Positions 1 to 8,890 of a stretch of DNA of 64,000 bases are shown one piece after another (position 1 is the stretch's first letter; every line of letters starts with the position of its first letter). The stretch is from assembly GCA_944548615.1 (NCBI GenBank), contig CALYMY010000044.1:1-64000 (forward strand), read 5' to 3'. Source of the DNA: Micropterix aruncella. Taxonomy: Eukaryota > Arthropoda > Insecta > Lepidoptera > Micropterigidae. Under the pieces are notes generated by a model. That model saw only the letters and a program-made list of their open reading frames with translations. It ran no database searches and had not been told where the DNA came from. Made by a program: the position numbers and the translations under genes.

Positions 1-206
1 TTTCGAAAAAATGTGATTTTTTCATAACAATTTCTATGTTCAAAATGAAAGTTTATATAAAATTTTTCAAAATGTCAAAATTTCGAAAATGCCATTTCGT
101 AGAGATTTCAAAGGCTTCGTTATGCCCAAACACCGTAACGCGTTTTATTTACTCTATCACGGTCTTTTTCGAAAAATGACATTTATTCATAACAATTTCT
201 ATGTTC
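1..206. repeat. 166-bp satellite, copy 0 (partial)
   Basis: The window opens in the last full 166-bp monomer of an array plus the 37-bp partial monomer that borders the 119-bp array. The monomer is a hybrid: its first part matches u3 (AAAATTTTTC) and its second part matches u11 (ATGCCCAAACACCG), the same hybrid as in copy 2. It has an extra A near position 6 and lacks one C near 117 compared with all other copies. Confidence 0.95.
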
Positions 207-1405
207 AGGAGTTCCTCGTCGGGAGCCAACCCTGGGTGCAGCATGTCATGGTGGAACTTAGTAATTGCCATCATAATGGAATGCCTATACCAAATTTCAC
301 GTCTCTACGGTTGACCGTTGAGGAGTTCCCTCGTCGGGAGCCAACCCTGGGTGCAGCAGCCATGTCATGGTGGAACTTAGTAATTGCCATCATAATGGAA
401 TGCCTATACCAAATTTCACGTCTCTACGGTTGACCGTTGAGGAGTTCCTCGTCGGGAGCCAACCCTGGGTGCAGCAGCCATGTCATGGTGGAACTTAGTA
501 ATTGCCATCATAATGGAATGCCTATACCAAATTTCACGTCTCTACGGTTGACCGTTGAGGAGTTCCCTCGTCGGGAGCCAACCCTGGGTGCAGCAGCCAT
601 GTCATGGTGGAACTTAGTAATTGCCATCATAATGGAATGCCTATACCAAATTTCACGTCTCTACGGTTGACCGTTGAGGAGTTCCCTCGTCGGGAGCCAA
701 CCCTGGGTGCAGCAGCCATGTCATGGTGGAACTTAGTAATTGCCATCATAATGGAATGCCTATACCAAATTTCACGTCTCTACGGTTGACCGTTGAGGAG
801 TTCCCTCGTCGGGAGCCAACCCTGGGTGCAGCAGCGATGTCATGGTGGAACTTAGAAATTGCCGTCATAATGGAATGCCTATACCAAATTTCAACGTCTC
901 TACGGTTGACCGTTGAGGAGTTCCCTCGTCGGGAGCCAACCCTGGGTGCAGCAGCCATGTCATGGTGGAACTTAGTAATTGCCATCATAATGGAATGCCT
1001 ATACCAAATTTCACGTCTCTACGGTTGACCGTTGAGGAGTTCCCTCGTCGGGAGCCAACCCTGGGTGCAGCAGCCATGTCATGGTGGAACTTAGTAATTG
1101 CCATCATAATGGAATGCCTATACCAAATTTCACGTCTCTACGGTTGACCGTTGAGGAGTTCCCTCGTCGGGAGCCAACCCTGGGTGCAGCAGCCATGTCA
1201 TGGTGGAACTTAGTAATTGCCATCATAATGGAATGCCTATACCAAATTTCACGTCTCTACGTTGACCGTTGAGAAGTTCCCTCGTCGGGAGCCAACCCTG
1301 GGTGCAGCAGCCATGTCATGGTGGAACTTAGTAATTGCCATCATAATGGAATGCCTATACCAAATTTCACGTCTCTACGGTTGACCGTTGAGGAGTTCCC
1401 TCGTC
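207..1405. repeat. 119-bp satellite array, copy 0, 10 units
   Basis: Ten monomers rather than 12. Only one b-type monomer (AGAAATTGCCGTC) is present, near 837-870, so the loss spans the usual first b unit. Private indels: single C missing near 213 and 447, four bases missing near 243, an extra A near 893 and a G missing near 1260. The indels put different frames together and create spurious longer open frames. Confidence 0.95.
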
Positions 1406-1563
1406 CTTGTCACGTACCTCTTTCCGTAGGTTGTTTACTCCTTTTAATTCGTTTAACGCCTCGCGGGCAATATCTCTGGCTCTTTCCGGTATTTCTTCGA
1501 AATTCCGAAACGGCACTTCTATTTCTGTGGTCTCCATATTGTCTTTCTCGTTGATCAAAGGCA
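1406..1563 (-). pseudogene. Captured exon fragment, copy 1
   Basis: Same fragment as described at 5435-5593, with ATG at 1537. The missing C near 1551 removes the upstream in-frame TGA, so the frame here appears to start nine residues earlier (MPLINEKDN). All other copies agree against this, so the extension is probably an error or a private mutation. Confidence 0.7.
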
Positions 1564-2128
1564 CTGAAAATGAAAATGAAAAAGCACAGATTAAATAGTA
1601 TTGAAAAGTAATTAAAGAAGAAGAAGAAGACGAGATAAAAGCAGAAGCAATGAAATGAAAAGCGTTCTAAAACCCTATCTTTTGACACCTCGCTTGTGTG
1701 TATATGATAAAATAAAGAATATAATATTTAATTTATTAAACGAAGCCGCGGGAAAAATACTAAAACTCCCTTGGCTCGGATCGCTACTATTGAAAACAAA
1801 CATCGTAAAATCGATAAATTAAACTTTCGCAAGTATGACGAGGGCTGAAGTTACCATAGAAACAGAAATCGTTAAATCGATAAATATTCTATTGCGAGTC
1901 GGGCCACCGCCTGAGCTCGTTACTATGGAAACAAAACCGTTAAATCGATAAATCAATATACCTATACAGATATTAAATCGTCTATAATTCCGTTAATATT
2001 ACTCAGATTTGAAAATTAAAAGAAGCGTTAGATGCGCAAAGCAAAACTCTATTAGATAATAATAAACAGGGAGGACTATTGATGCCTTTTAGCGCAATAG
2101 CCCTCAAACGTCGGAAGCCAATTTATTT
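1406..2128. repeat. HOR spacer, copy 1
   Basis: 723 bp, one shorter than all other spacers because of three private indels (missing C near 1551, missing A near 1636, extra T near 1815). The motif triplet lies at 1783-1953. The rest is AT-rich and has no convincing gene. Confidence 0.93.
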
Positions 2129-3991
2129 CGAAAAATGTGATTTTTTCATAACAATTTCTATGTTCAAAATGAAAGTTTATATAAAAAAATTCAAAATGTC
2201 AAAATTTCGAAAATGCCATTTCGTAGAGATTTCAAAGGCCTTCGTTCTGTCCGAACACCGTAACGCGTTAGGTTTACTCTATCTCGATTTATTTCGAAAA
2301 ATGTGATTTTTTCATAATAATTTCCAAGTTCAAAATGAAAGTTTATATAAAAATTTTCAAAATATCAAAATTTCAAAAATGCCATTTTGTAGAGCTTAAG
2401 CGGGGTGTCGATCTCGCCAAAGACCGCAACGCGGTAGGTTTACTCTATCTCGATTTATTTCGAAAAATGTGATTTTTTCATAACAATTTCTATGTTCAAA
2501 ATGAAAGTTTATATAAAATTTTTCAAAATGTCAAAATTTCGAAAATGCCATTTTGTAGAGATTACCAAGGTCGTCGTTCTGTCCGAACGCCGTAACGCTA
2601 TAGGTTTACTCTATCACGATCTTTTTCGAAAAATGTGATTTTTTCATAACAATTTCTATGTTTAAAATGAAATTTTATATAAAATTTTTCAAAATGTCAA
2701 AATTTCGAAAATGCCATTTTGTAGAGATTACCAAGGCCGTCGTTCTGTCCGAACGCCGTAACGCTATAGGTTTACTCTATCACGATCTTTTTCGAAAAAT
2801 GTGATTTTTTCATAATAATTTCTATGTTTAAAATGAAATTTTATATAAAATTTTTCAAAATGTCAAAATTTCAAAAATGCCATTTTGTAGAGCTTAAGCG
2901 GGGTGTCGATCTAGCCAAAGACCGCAACGCGGTAGGTTTACTCTATCACGGTCTTTTTCGAAAAATGTCATTTATTCATAACAATTTCTATGTTCAAAAT
3001 GAAAGTTTATATAAAAAATTTCAAAATGTCAAAATTTCGAAAATGCCATTTCGTAGAGATTACCAAGGCCGTGGTTCTGTCCGAACGCCGTAACGCTATA
3101 GGTTTACTCTATCACGATCTTTTTCGAAAAATGTGATTTTTTCATTATAATTTCTATGTTTAAAATGAAATTTTATATAAAATTTTCCAAAATGTCAAAA
3201 TTTCAAAAATGCCATTTTGTAGAGCTTAAGCGGGGTGTCGATCTCGCCAAAGACCGCAACGCGGTAGGTTTACTCTATCTCGATTTATTTCGAAAAATGT
3301 GATTTTTTCATAACAATTTCTATGTTCAAAATGAAAGTTTATATAAAAAATTTCAAAATGTCAAAATTTCGAAAATGCCATTTTGTAGAGATTACCAAGG
3401 CCGTCGTTCTGTCCGAACGCCGTAACCCTATAGGTTTACTCTATCACGATCTTTTTCGAAAAATGTGATTTTTTCATAACAATTTCTATGTTTAAAATGA
3501 AATTTTATATAAAATTTTTCAAAATGTCAAAATTTCGAAAATGCCATTTTGTAGAGATTACCAAGGCCGTCGTTCTGTCCGAACGCCGTAACCCTATAGG
3601 TTTACTCTATCACGATCTTTTTCGAAAAATATGATTTTTTCATAATAATTTCTATGTTTAAAATGAAATTTTATATAAAATTTTTCAAAAAGTCAAAATT
3701 TCAAAAATGCCATTTTGTAGAGCTTAAGCGGGGTGTCGATCTCGCCAAAGACCGCAACGCGGTAGGTTTACTCTATCTCGTTCTTTTGTGAAAAATGTGA
3801 TTTTTTCATAACAATTTCTATGTTCAAAATGAAAGTTTATATAAAAAATTTCAAAATGTCAAAATTTCGAAAATGCCATTTCGTAGAGATTTCAAAGGCC
3901 TTCGTTATGCCCAAACACCGTAACGCGTTTTATTTACTCTATCACGGTCTTTTTCGAAAAATGACATTTATTCATAACAATTTCTATGTTC
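2129..3991. repeat. 166-bp satellite array, copy 1 (reference, u1-u11)
   Basis: Eleven 166-bp monomers start at 2129, 2295, 2461, 2627, 2793, 2959, 3125, 3291, 3457, 3623 and 3789, followed by 37 bp of a twelfth. Each has an AT-rich half of about 90 bp (about 21% G+C) with several AAAATG and TTTCGAAAA motifs, and a GC-richer core (about 43%). Cores fall into four classes: A (GTCCGAACGCCGTAACGC; u3, u4, u6, u8, u9), B (AAAGACCGCAACGCGGTAGG; u2, u5, u7, u10), C (GAACACCGTAACGCGTTAGG; u1) and D (CAAACACCGTAACGCGTTTT; u11). u8 and u9 read AACCCTATAGG where u3, u4 and u6 read AACGCTATAGG. A private T-to-C change lies at 3187. Confidence 0.96.
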
Positions 3992-5434
3992 AGGAGTTCC
4001 CTCGTCGGGAGCCAACCCTGGGTGCAGCAGCCATGTCATGGTGGAACTTAGTAATTGCCATCATAATGGAATGCCTATACCAAATTTCACGTCTCTACGG
4101 TTGACCGTTGAGGAGTTCCCTCGTCGGGAGCCAACCCTGGGTGCAGCAGCCATGTCATGGTGGAACTTAGTAATTGCCATCATAATGGAATGCCTATACC
4201 AAATTTCACGTCTCTACGGTTGACCGTTGAGGAGTTCCCTCGTCGGGAGCCAACCCTGGGTGCAGCAGCGATGTCATGGTGGAACTTAGAAATTGCCGTC
4301 ATAATGGAATGCCTATACCAAATTTCACGTCTCTACGGTTGACCGTTGAGGAGTTCCCTCGTCGGGAGCCAACCCTGGGTGCAGCAGCCATGTCATGGTG
4401 GAACTTAGTAATTGCCATCATAATGGAATGCCTATACCAAATTTCACGTCTCTACGGTTGACCGTTGAGGAGTTCCCTCGTCGGGAGCCAACCCTGGGTG
4501 CAGCAGCCATGTCATGGTGGAACTTAGTAATTGCCATCATAATGGAATGCCTATACCAAATTTCACGTCTCTACGGTTGACCGTTGAGGAGTTCCCTCGT
4601 CGGGAGCCAACCCTGGGTGCAGCAGCCATGTCATGGTGGAACTTAGTAATTGCCATCATAATGGAATGCCTATACCAAATTTCACGTCTCTACGGTTGAC
4701 CGTTGAGGAGTTCCCTCGTCGGGAGCCAACCCTGGGTGCAGCAGCCATGTCATGGTGGAACTTAGTAATTGCCATCATAATGGAATGCCTATACCAAATT
4801 TCACGTCTCTACGGTTGACCGTTGAGGAGTTCCCTCGTCGGGAGCCAACCCTGGGTGCAGCAGCGATGTCATGGTGGAACTTAGAAATTGCCGTCATAAT
4901 GGAATGCCTATACCAAATTTCACGTCTCTACGGTTGACCGTTGAGGAGTTCCCTCGTCGGGAGCCAACCCTGGGTGCAGCAGCCATGTCATGGTGGAACT
5001 TAGTAATTGCCATCATAATGGAATGCCTATACCAAATTTCACGTCTCTACGGTTGACCGTTGAGGAGTTCCCTCGTCGGGAGCCAACCCTGGGTGCAGCA
5101 GCCATGTCATGGTGGAACTTAGTAATTGCCATCATAATGGAATGCCTATACCAAATTTCACGTCTCTACGGTTGACCGTTGAGGAGTTCCCTCGTCGGGA
5201 GCCAACCCTGGGTGCAGCAGCCATGTCATGGTGGAACTTAGTAATTGCCATCATAATGGAATGCCTATACCAAATTTCACGTCTCTACGGTTGACCGTTG
5301 AGAAGTTCCCTCGTCGGGAGCCAACCCTGGGTGCAGCAGCCATGTCATGGTGGAACTTAGTAATTGCCATCATAATGGAATGCCTATACCAAATTTCACG
5401 TCTCTACGGTTGACCGTTGAGGAGTTCCCTCGTC
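3992..5434. repeat. 119-bp satellite array, copy 1 (reference, 12 units)
   Basis: Twelve 119-bp monomers plus 15 bp. The unit starts AGGAGTTCCCTCGTCGGGAG and ends CTCTACGGTTGACCGTTG. Two marked variants have fixed places: b-type monomers (GCGATG, AGAAATTGCCGTC) at positions 3 and 8 (near 4270-4305 and 4865-4900), and a GAGAAG in place of GAGGAG at the junction of units 11 and 12 (near 5302). The order is a a b a a a a b a a a t, where t is the terminal unit that runs into the spacer. The unit is not a multiple of three, and a TGA in GGTTGACC closes one frame in each copy, so it is non-coding. Confidence 0.97.
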
Positions 5435-5593
5435 CTTGTCACGTACCTCTTTCCGTAGGTTGTTTACTCCTTTTAATTCGTTTAACGCCTCGCGGGCAAT
5501 ATCTCTGGCTCTTTCCGGTATTTCTTCGAAATTCCGAAACGGCACTTCTATTTCTGTGGTCTCCATATTGTCTCTTCTCGTTGATCAAAGGCA
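5435..5593 (-). pseudogene. Captured 5' exon fragment of an unidentified gene (reference copy)
   Basis: Read on the minus strand, a pyrimidine-rich tract ending TTTTCATTTTCATTTTCAG looks like a 3' splice site, so an exon would start at 5593. It has 27 nt of leader, including a TGA in frame 21 nt upstream of the ATG at 5566. The ATG has A at -3 and G at +4 (AATATGG), a good Kozak context. The frame begins METTEIEVPF and runs 44 codons to VRDK, rich in Glu, Arg and Lys, with a likely amphipathic helix around residues 14-35. At 5435/5434 the sequence passes into the 119-bp satellite, and the frame continues 12 residues into it before a stop at 5396. There is no GT donor at the edge, so the exon is truncated, not spliced. 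I do not recognise the protein family; a host gene or a transposon gene are both possible. That this is a captured exon is inference. Confidence 0.65.
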
Positions 5594-5813
5594 CTGAAAA
5601 TGAAAATGAAAAAGCACAGATTAAATAGTATTGAAAAGTAATTAAAGAAGAAGAAGAAGACGAGATAAAAAGCAGAAGCAATGAAATGAAAAGCGTTCTA
5701 AAACCCTATCTTTTGACACCTCGCTTGTGTGTATATGATAAAATAAAGAATATAATATTTAATTTATTAAACGAAGCCGCGGGAAAAATACTAAAACTCC
5801 CTTGGCTCGGATC

Positions 5814-5983
5814 GCTACTATTGAAAACAAACATCGTAAAATCGATAAATAAACTTTCGCAAGTATGACGAGGGCTGAAGTTACCATAGAAACAGAAATC
5901 GTTAAATCGATAAATATTCTATTGCGAGTCGGGCCACCGCCTGAGCTCGTTACTATGGAAACAAAACCGTTAAATCGATAAAT
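5814..5983 (-). promoter_or_regulatory. Promoter-like triplet: X-box-like plus ATCGATA motifs
   Basis: Three degenerate direct repeats lie at 5814-5850, 5880-5915 and 5949-5983. The second and third start with GTTACCATAGAAAC and GTTACTATGGAAAC, which resemble the RFX X-box consensus (GTNRCC, 0-3 nt, RGYAAC) with one and two mismatches; the first is weaker. All three end with AAATCGATAAAT, seven of eight bases of the insect DREF site TATCGATA. Relative to the minus-strand exon they lie about 220-390 bp upstream, as expected for a promoter. The motifs are seen; promoter activity is inference. The same triplet lies 379-548 bp from the start of every other spacer (one base longer in copy 1). Confidence 0.45.
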
Positions 5984-6158
5984 CAATATACCTATACAGA
6001 TATTAAATCGTCTATAATTCCGTTAATATTACTCAGATTTGAAAATTAAAAGAAGCGTTAGATGCGCAAAGCAAAACTCTATTAGATAATAATAAACAGG
6101 GAGGACTATTGATGCCTTTTAGCGCAATAGCCCTCAAACGTCGGAAGCCAATTTATTT

Positions 6159-6693
6159 CGAAAAATGTGATTTTTTCATAACAATTTCTATGTTCAAAAT
6201 GAAAGTTTATATAAAAAAATTCAAAATGTCAAAATTTCGAAAATGCCATTTCGTAGAGATTTCAAAGGCCTTCGTTCTGTCCGAACACCGTAACGCGTTA
6301 GGTTTACTCTATCTCGATTTATTTCGAAAAATGTGATTTTTTCATAATAATTTCCAAGTTCAAAATGAAAGTTTATATAAAAATTTTCAAAATATCAAAA
6401 TTTCAAAAATGCCATTTTGTAGAGCTTAAGCGGGGTGTCGATCTCGCCAAAGACCGCAACGCGGTAGGTTTACTCTATCTCGATTTATTTCGAAAAATGT
6501 GATTTTTTCATAACAATTTCTATGTTCAAAATGAAAGTTTATATAAAATTTTTCAAAATGTCAAAATTTCGAAAATGCCATTTCGTAGAGATTTCAAAGG
6601 CCTTCGTTATGCCCAAACACCGTAACGCGTTTTATTTACTCTATCACGGTCTTTTTCGAAAAATGACATTTATTCATAACAATTTCTATGTTC
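6159..6693. repeat. 166-bp satellite array, copy 2, 3 units (8 deleted)
   Basis: Only u1 (6159), u2 (6325) and one hybrid monomer (6491) remain, plus the 37-bp partial unit. The hybrid starts as u3 and ends as u11; the crossover lies between 6553 and 6582, where the two parents are identical. The event removed exactly 8 x 166 bp. Confidence 0.96.
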
Positions 6694-8731
6694 AGGAGTT
6701 CCCTCGTCGGGAGCCAACCCTGGGTGCAGCAGCCATGTCATGGTGGAACTTAGTAATTGCCATCATAATGGAATGCCTATACCAAATTTCACGTCTCTAC
6801 GGTTGACCGTTGAGGAGTTCCCTCGTCGGGAGCCAACCCTGGGTGCAGCAGCCATGTCATGGTGGAACTTAGTAATTGCCATCATAATGGAATGCCTATA
6901 CCAAATTTCACGTCTCTACGGTTGACCGTTGAGGAGTTCCCTCGTCGGGAGCCAACCCTGGGTGCAGCAGCGATGTCATGGTGGAACTTAGAAATTGCCG
7001 TCATAATGGAATGCCTATACCAAATTTCACGTCTCTACGGTTGACCGTTGAGGAGTTCCCTCGTCGGGAGCCAACCCTGGGTGCAGCAGCCATGTCATGG
7101 TGGAACTTAGTAATTGCCATCATAATGGAATGCCTATACCAAATTTCACGTCTCTACGGTTGACCGTTGAGGAGTTCCCTCGTCGGGAGCCAACCCTGGG
7201 TGCAGCAGCCATGTCATGGTGGAACTTAGTAATTGCCATCATAATGGAATGCCTATACCAAATTTCACGTCTCTACGGTTGACCGTTGAGGAGTTCCCTC
7301 GTCGGGAGCCAACCCTGGGTGCAGCAGCCATGTCATGGTGGAACTTAGTAATTGCCATCATAATGGAATGCCTATACCAAATTTCACGTCTCTACGGTTG
7401 ACCGTTGAGGAGTTCCCTCGTCGGGAGCCAACCCTGGGTGCAGCAGCCATGTCATGGTGGAACTTAGTAATTGCCATCATAATGGAATGCCTATACCAAA
7501 TTTCACGTCTCTACGGTTGACCGTTGAGGAGTTCCCTCGTCGGGAGCCAACCCTGGGTGCAGCAGCGATGTCATGGTGGAACTTAGAAATTGCCGTCATA
7601 ATGGAATGCCTATACCAAATTTCACGTCTCTACGGTTGACCGTTGAGGAGTTCCCTCGTCGGGAGCCAACCCTGGGTGCAGCAGCCATGTCATGGTGGAA
7701 CTTAGTAATTGCCATCATAATGGAATGCCTATACCAAATTTCACGTCTCTACGGTTGACCGTTGAGGAGTTCCCTCGTCGGGAGCCAACCCTGGGTGCAG
7801 CAGCCATGTCATGGTGGAACTTAGTAATTGCCATCATAATGGAATGCCTATACCAAATTTCACGTCTCTACGGTTGACCGTTGAGGAGTTCCCTCGTCGG
7901 GAGCCAACCCTGGGTGCAGCAGCCATGTCATGGTGGAACTTAGTAATTGCCATCATAATGGAATGCCTATACCAAATTTCACGTCTCTACGGTTGACCGT
8001 TGAGGAGTTCCCTCGTCGGGAGCCAACCCTGGGTGCAGCAGCCATGTCATGGTGGAACTTAGTAATTGCCATCATAATGGAATGCCTATACCAAATTTCA
8101 CGTCTCTACGGTTGACCGTTGAGGAGTTCCCTCGTCGGGAGCCAACCCTGGGTGCAGCAGCGATGTCATGGTGGAACTTAGAAATTGCCGTCATAATGGA
8201 ATGCCTATACCAAATTTCACGTCTCTACGGTTGACCGTTGAGGAGTTCCCTCGTCGGGAGCCAACCCTGGGTGCAGCAGCCATGTCATGGTGGAACTTAG
8301 TAATTGCCATCATAATGGAATGCCTATACCAAATTTCACGTCTCTACGGTTGACCGTTGAGGAGTTCCCTCGTCGGGAGCCAACCCTGGGTGCAGCAGCC
8401 ATGTCATGGTGGAACTTAGTAATTGCCATCATAATGGAATGCCTATACCAAATTTCACGTCTCTACGGTTGACCGTTGAGGAGTTCCCTCGTCGGGAGCC
8501 AACCCTGGGTGCAGCAGCCATGTCATGGTGGAACTTAGTAATTGCCATCATAATGGAATGCCTATACCAAATTTCACGTCTCTACGGTTGACCGTTGAGA
8601 AGTTCCCTCGTCGGGAGCCAACCCTGGGTGCAGCAGCCATGTCATGGTGGAACTTAGTAATTGCCATCATAATGGAATGCCTATACCAAATTTCACGTCT
8701 CTACGGTTGACCGTTGAGGAGTTCCCTCGTC
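6694..8731. repeat. 119-bp satellite array, copy 2, 17 units
   Basis: Five units longer than standard. The b-type monomers occur three times (MVEL-type starts at 6978, 7573 and 8168), each 595 bp apart, so one 5-unit block (b a a a a) has been duplicated. The terminal GAGAAG marker is retained near 8599. Confidence 0.97.
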
Positions 8732-8890
8732 CTTGTCACGTACCTCTTTCCGTAGGTTGTTTACTCCTTTTAATTCGTTTAACGCCTCGCGGGCAATATC
8801 TCTGGCTCTTTCCGGTATTTCTTCGAAATTCCGAAACGGCACTTCTATTTCTGTGGTCTCCATATTGTCTCTTCTCGTTGATCAAAGGCA
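8732..8890 (-). pseudogene. Captured exon fragment, copy 3
   Basis: Matches the reference fragment; ATG at 8863, truncation at 8732 by the copy 2 satellite array. Confidence 0.62.

Larger units (their letters stand above)
5435..6158. repeat. HOR spacer, copy 2 (reference, 724 bp)
   Basis: This is the only part of the HOR that is not itself a monomer array. In plus-strand order it holds: the minus-strand exon fragment (5435-5593); its putative intron, including an (AAG)5 tract at 5645-5659 that forms part of the minus-strand pyrimidine-rich stretch; an AT-rich segment at about 5700-5810; three degenerate 66-69-bp repeats with X-box-like and ATCGATA motifs (5814-5983); and about 170 bp of AT-rich sequence with no recognised feature. 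The edges to both satellites are sharp and identical in every copy. Confidence 0.95.

Noticed and set aside
723..1028. 101-residue frame across three 119-bp units in copy 0
   Set aside because: Created by a private one-base insertion near 893 in the error-prone first 2 kb; absent from every other copy.
207..1405. CRISPR array
   Set aside because: Units are 119 bp head to tail with no unique spacers; cas genes are absent.
2129..2145. CENP-B box in the 166-bp monomer (TTTCGAAAAATGTGAT)
   Set aside because: The TTCG and central A match the consensus, but the required CGGG is replaced by TGAT; the 119-bp unit has CGGG without TTCG at the right distance.
2065..2306. Shine-Dalgarno-like GGGAGG seven bases before an ATG (ATGCCTTTTAGCGC) at the spacer end
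   Set aside because: Looks like a bacterial start, but the frame runs straight into the 166-bp satellite, and the array architecture is eukaryotic. Its perfect conservation is explained by HOR homogenisation.
2824..3093. Open frames of 75-94 residues in the 166-bp arrays (MFKMK type)
   Set aside because: 166 is not a multiple of three, frames break at each unit, and differences between core classes A and B fall about equally on all three codon positions, so there is no sign of coding constraint.
4038..5413. Series of overlapping 61-residue open frames (MVELSNCHHNGM type) every 119 bp
   Set aside because: They follow from a 119-bp repeat that lacks stops over about 1.5 units. The unit is not a multiple of three, frames shift each unit, and each ends at the TGA in GGTTGACC. 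No protein could extend across the array.
5439..5681. 80-residue minus-strand frame with a poly-Ser run overlapping the exon
   Set aside because: It reads through the putative intron; the Ser run is the (AAG)5 tract read in reverse, and the frame differs from the one with the Kozak ATG.
5686..5868. 60-residue plus-strand frame (MKSVLKPYLL start) in the spacer
   Set aside because: Opposite in strand to the better-supported exon and lying in its putative intron; AT-rich, low-complexity composition and no recognised domain. In copy 1 an indel alters its end.
5759..5986. 75-residue minus-strand frame (MIYRFNGF start) over the motif triplet
   Set aside because: Its repeats derive from the three ATCGATA-containing units; no start context and no domain.
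5435..6158. Transposon (terminal inverted repeats, LTRs or Helitron ends) as the source of the spacer
   Set aside because: No terminal inverted repeats, target-site duplication, poly-A end or Helitron TC/CTRR hairpin end seen at the spacer edges.
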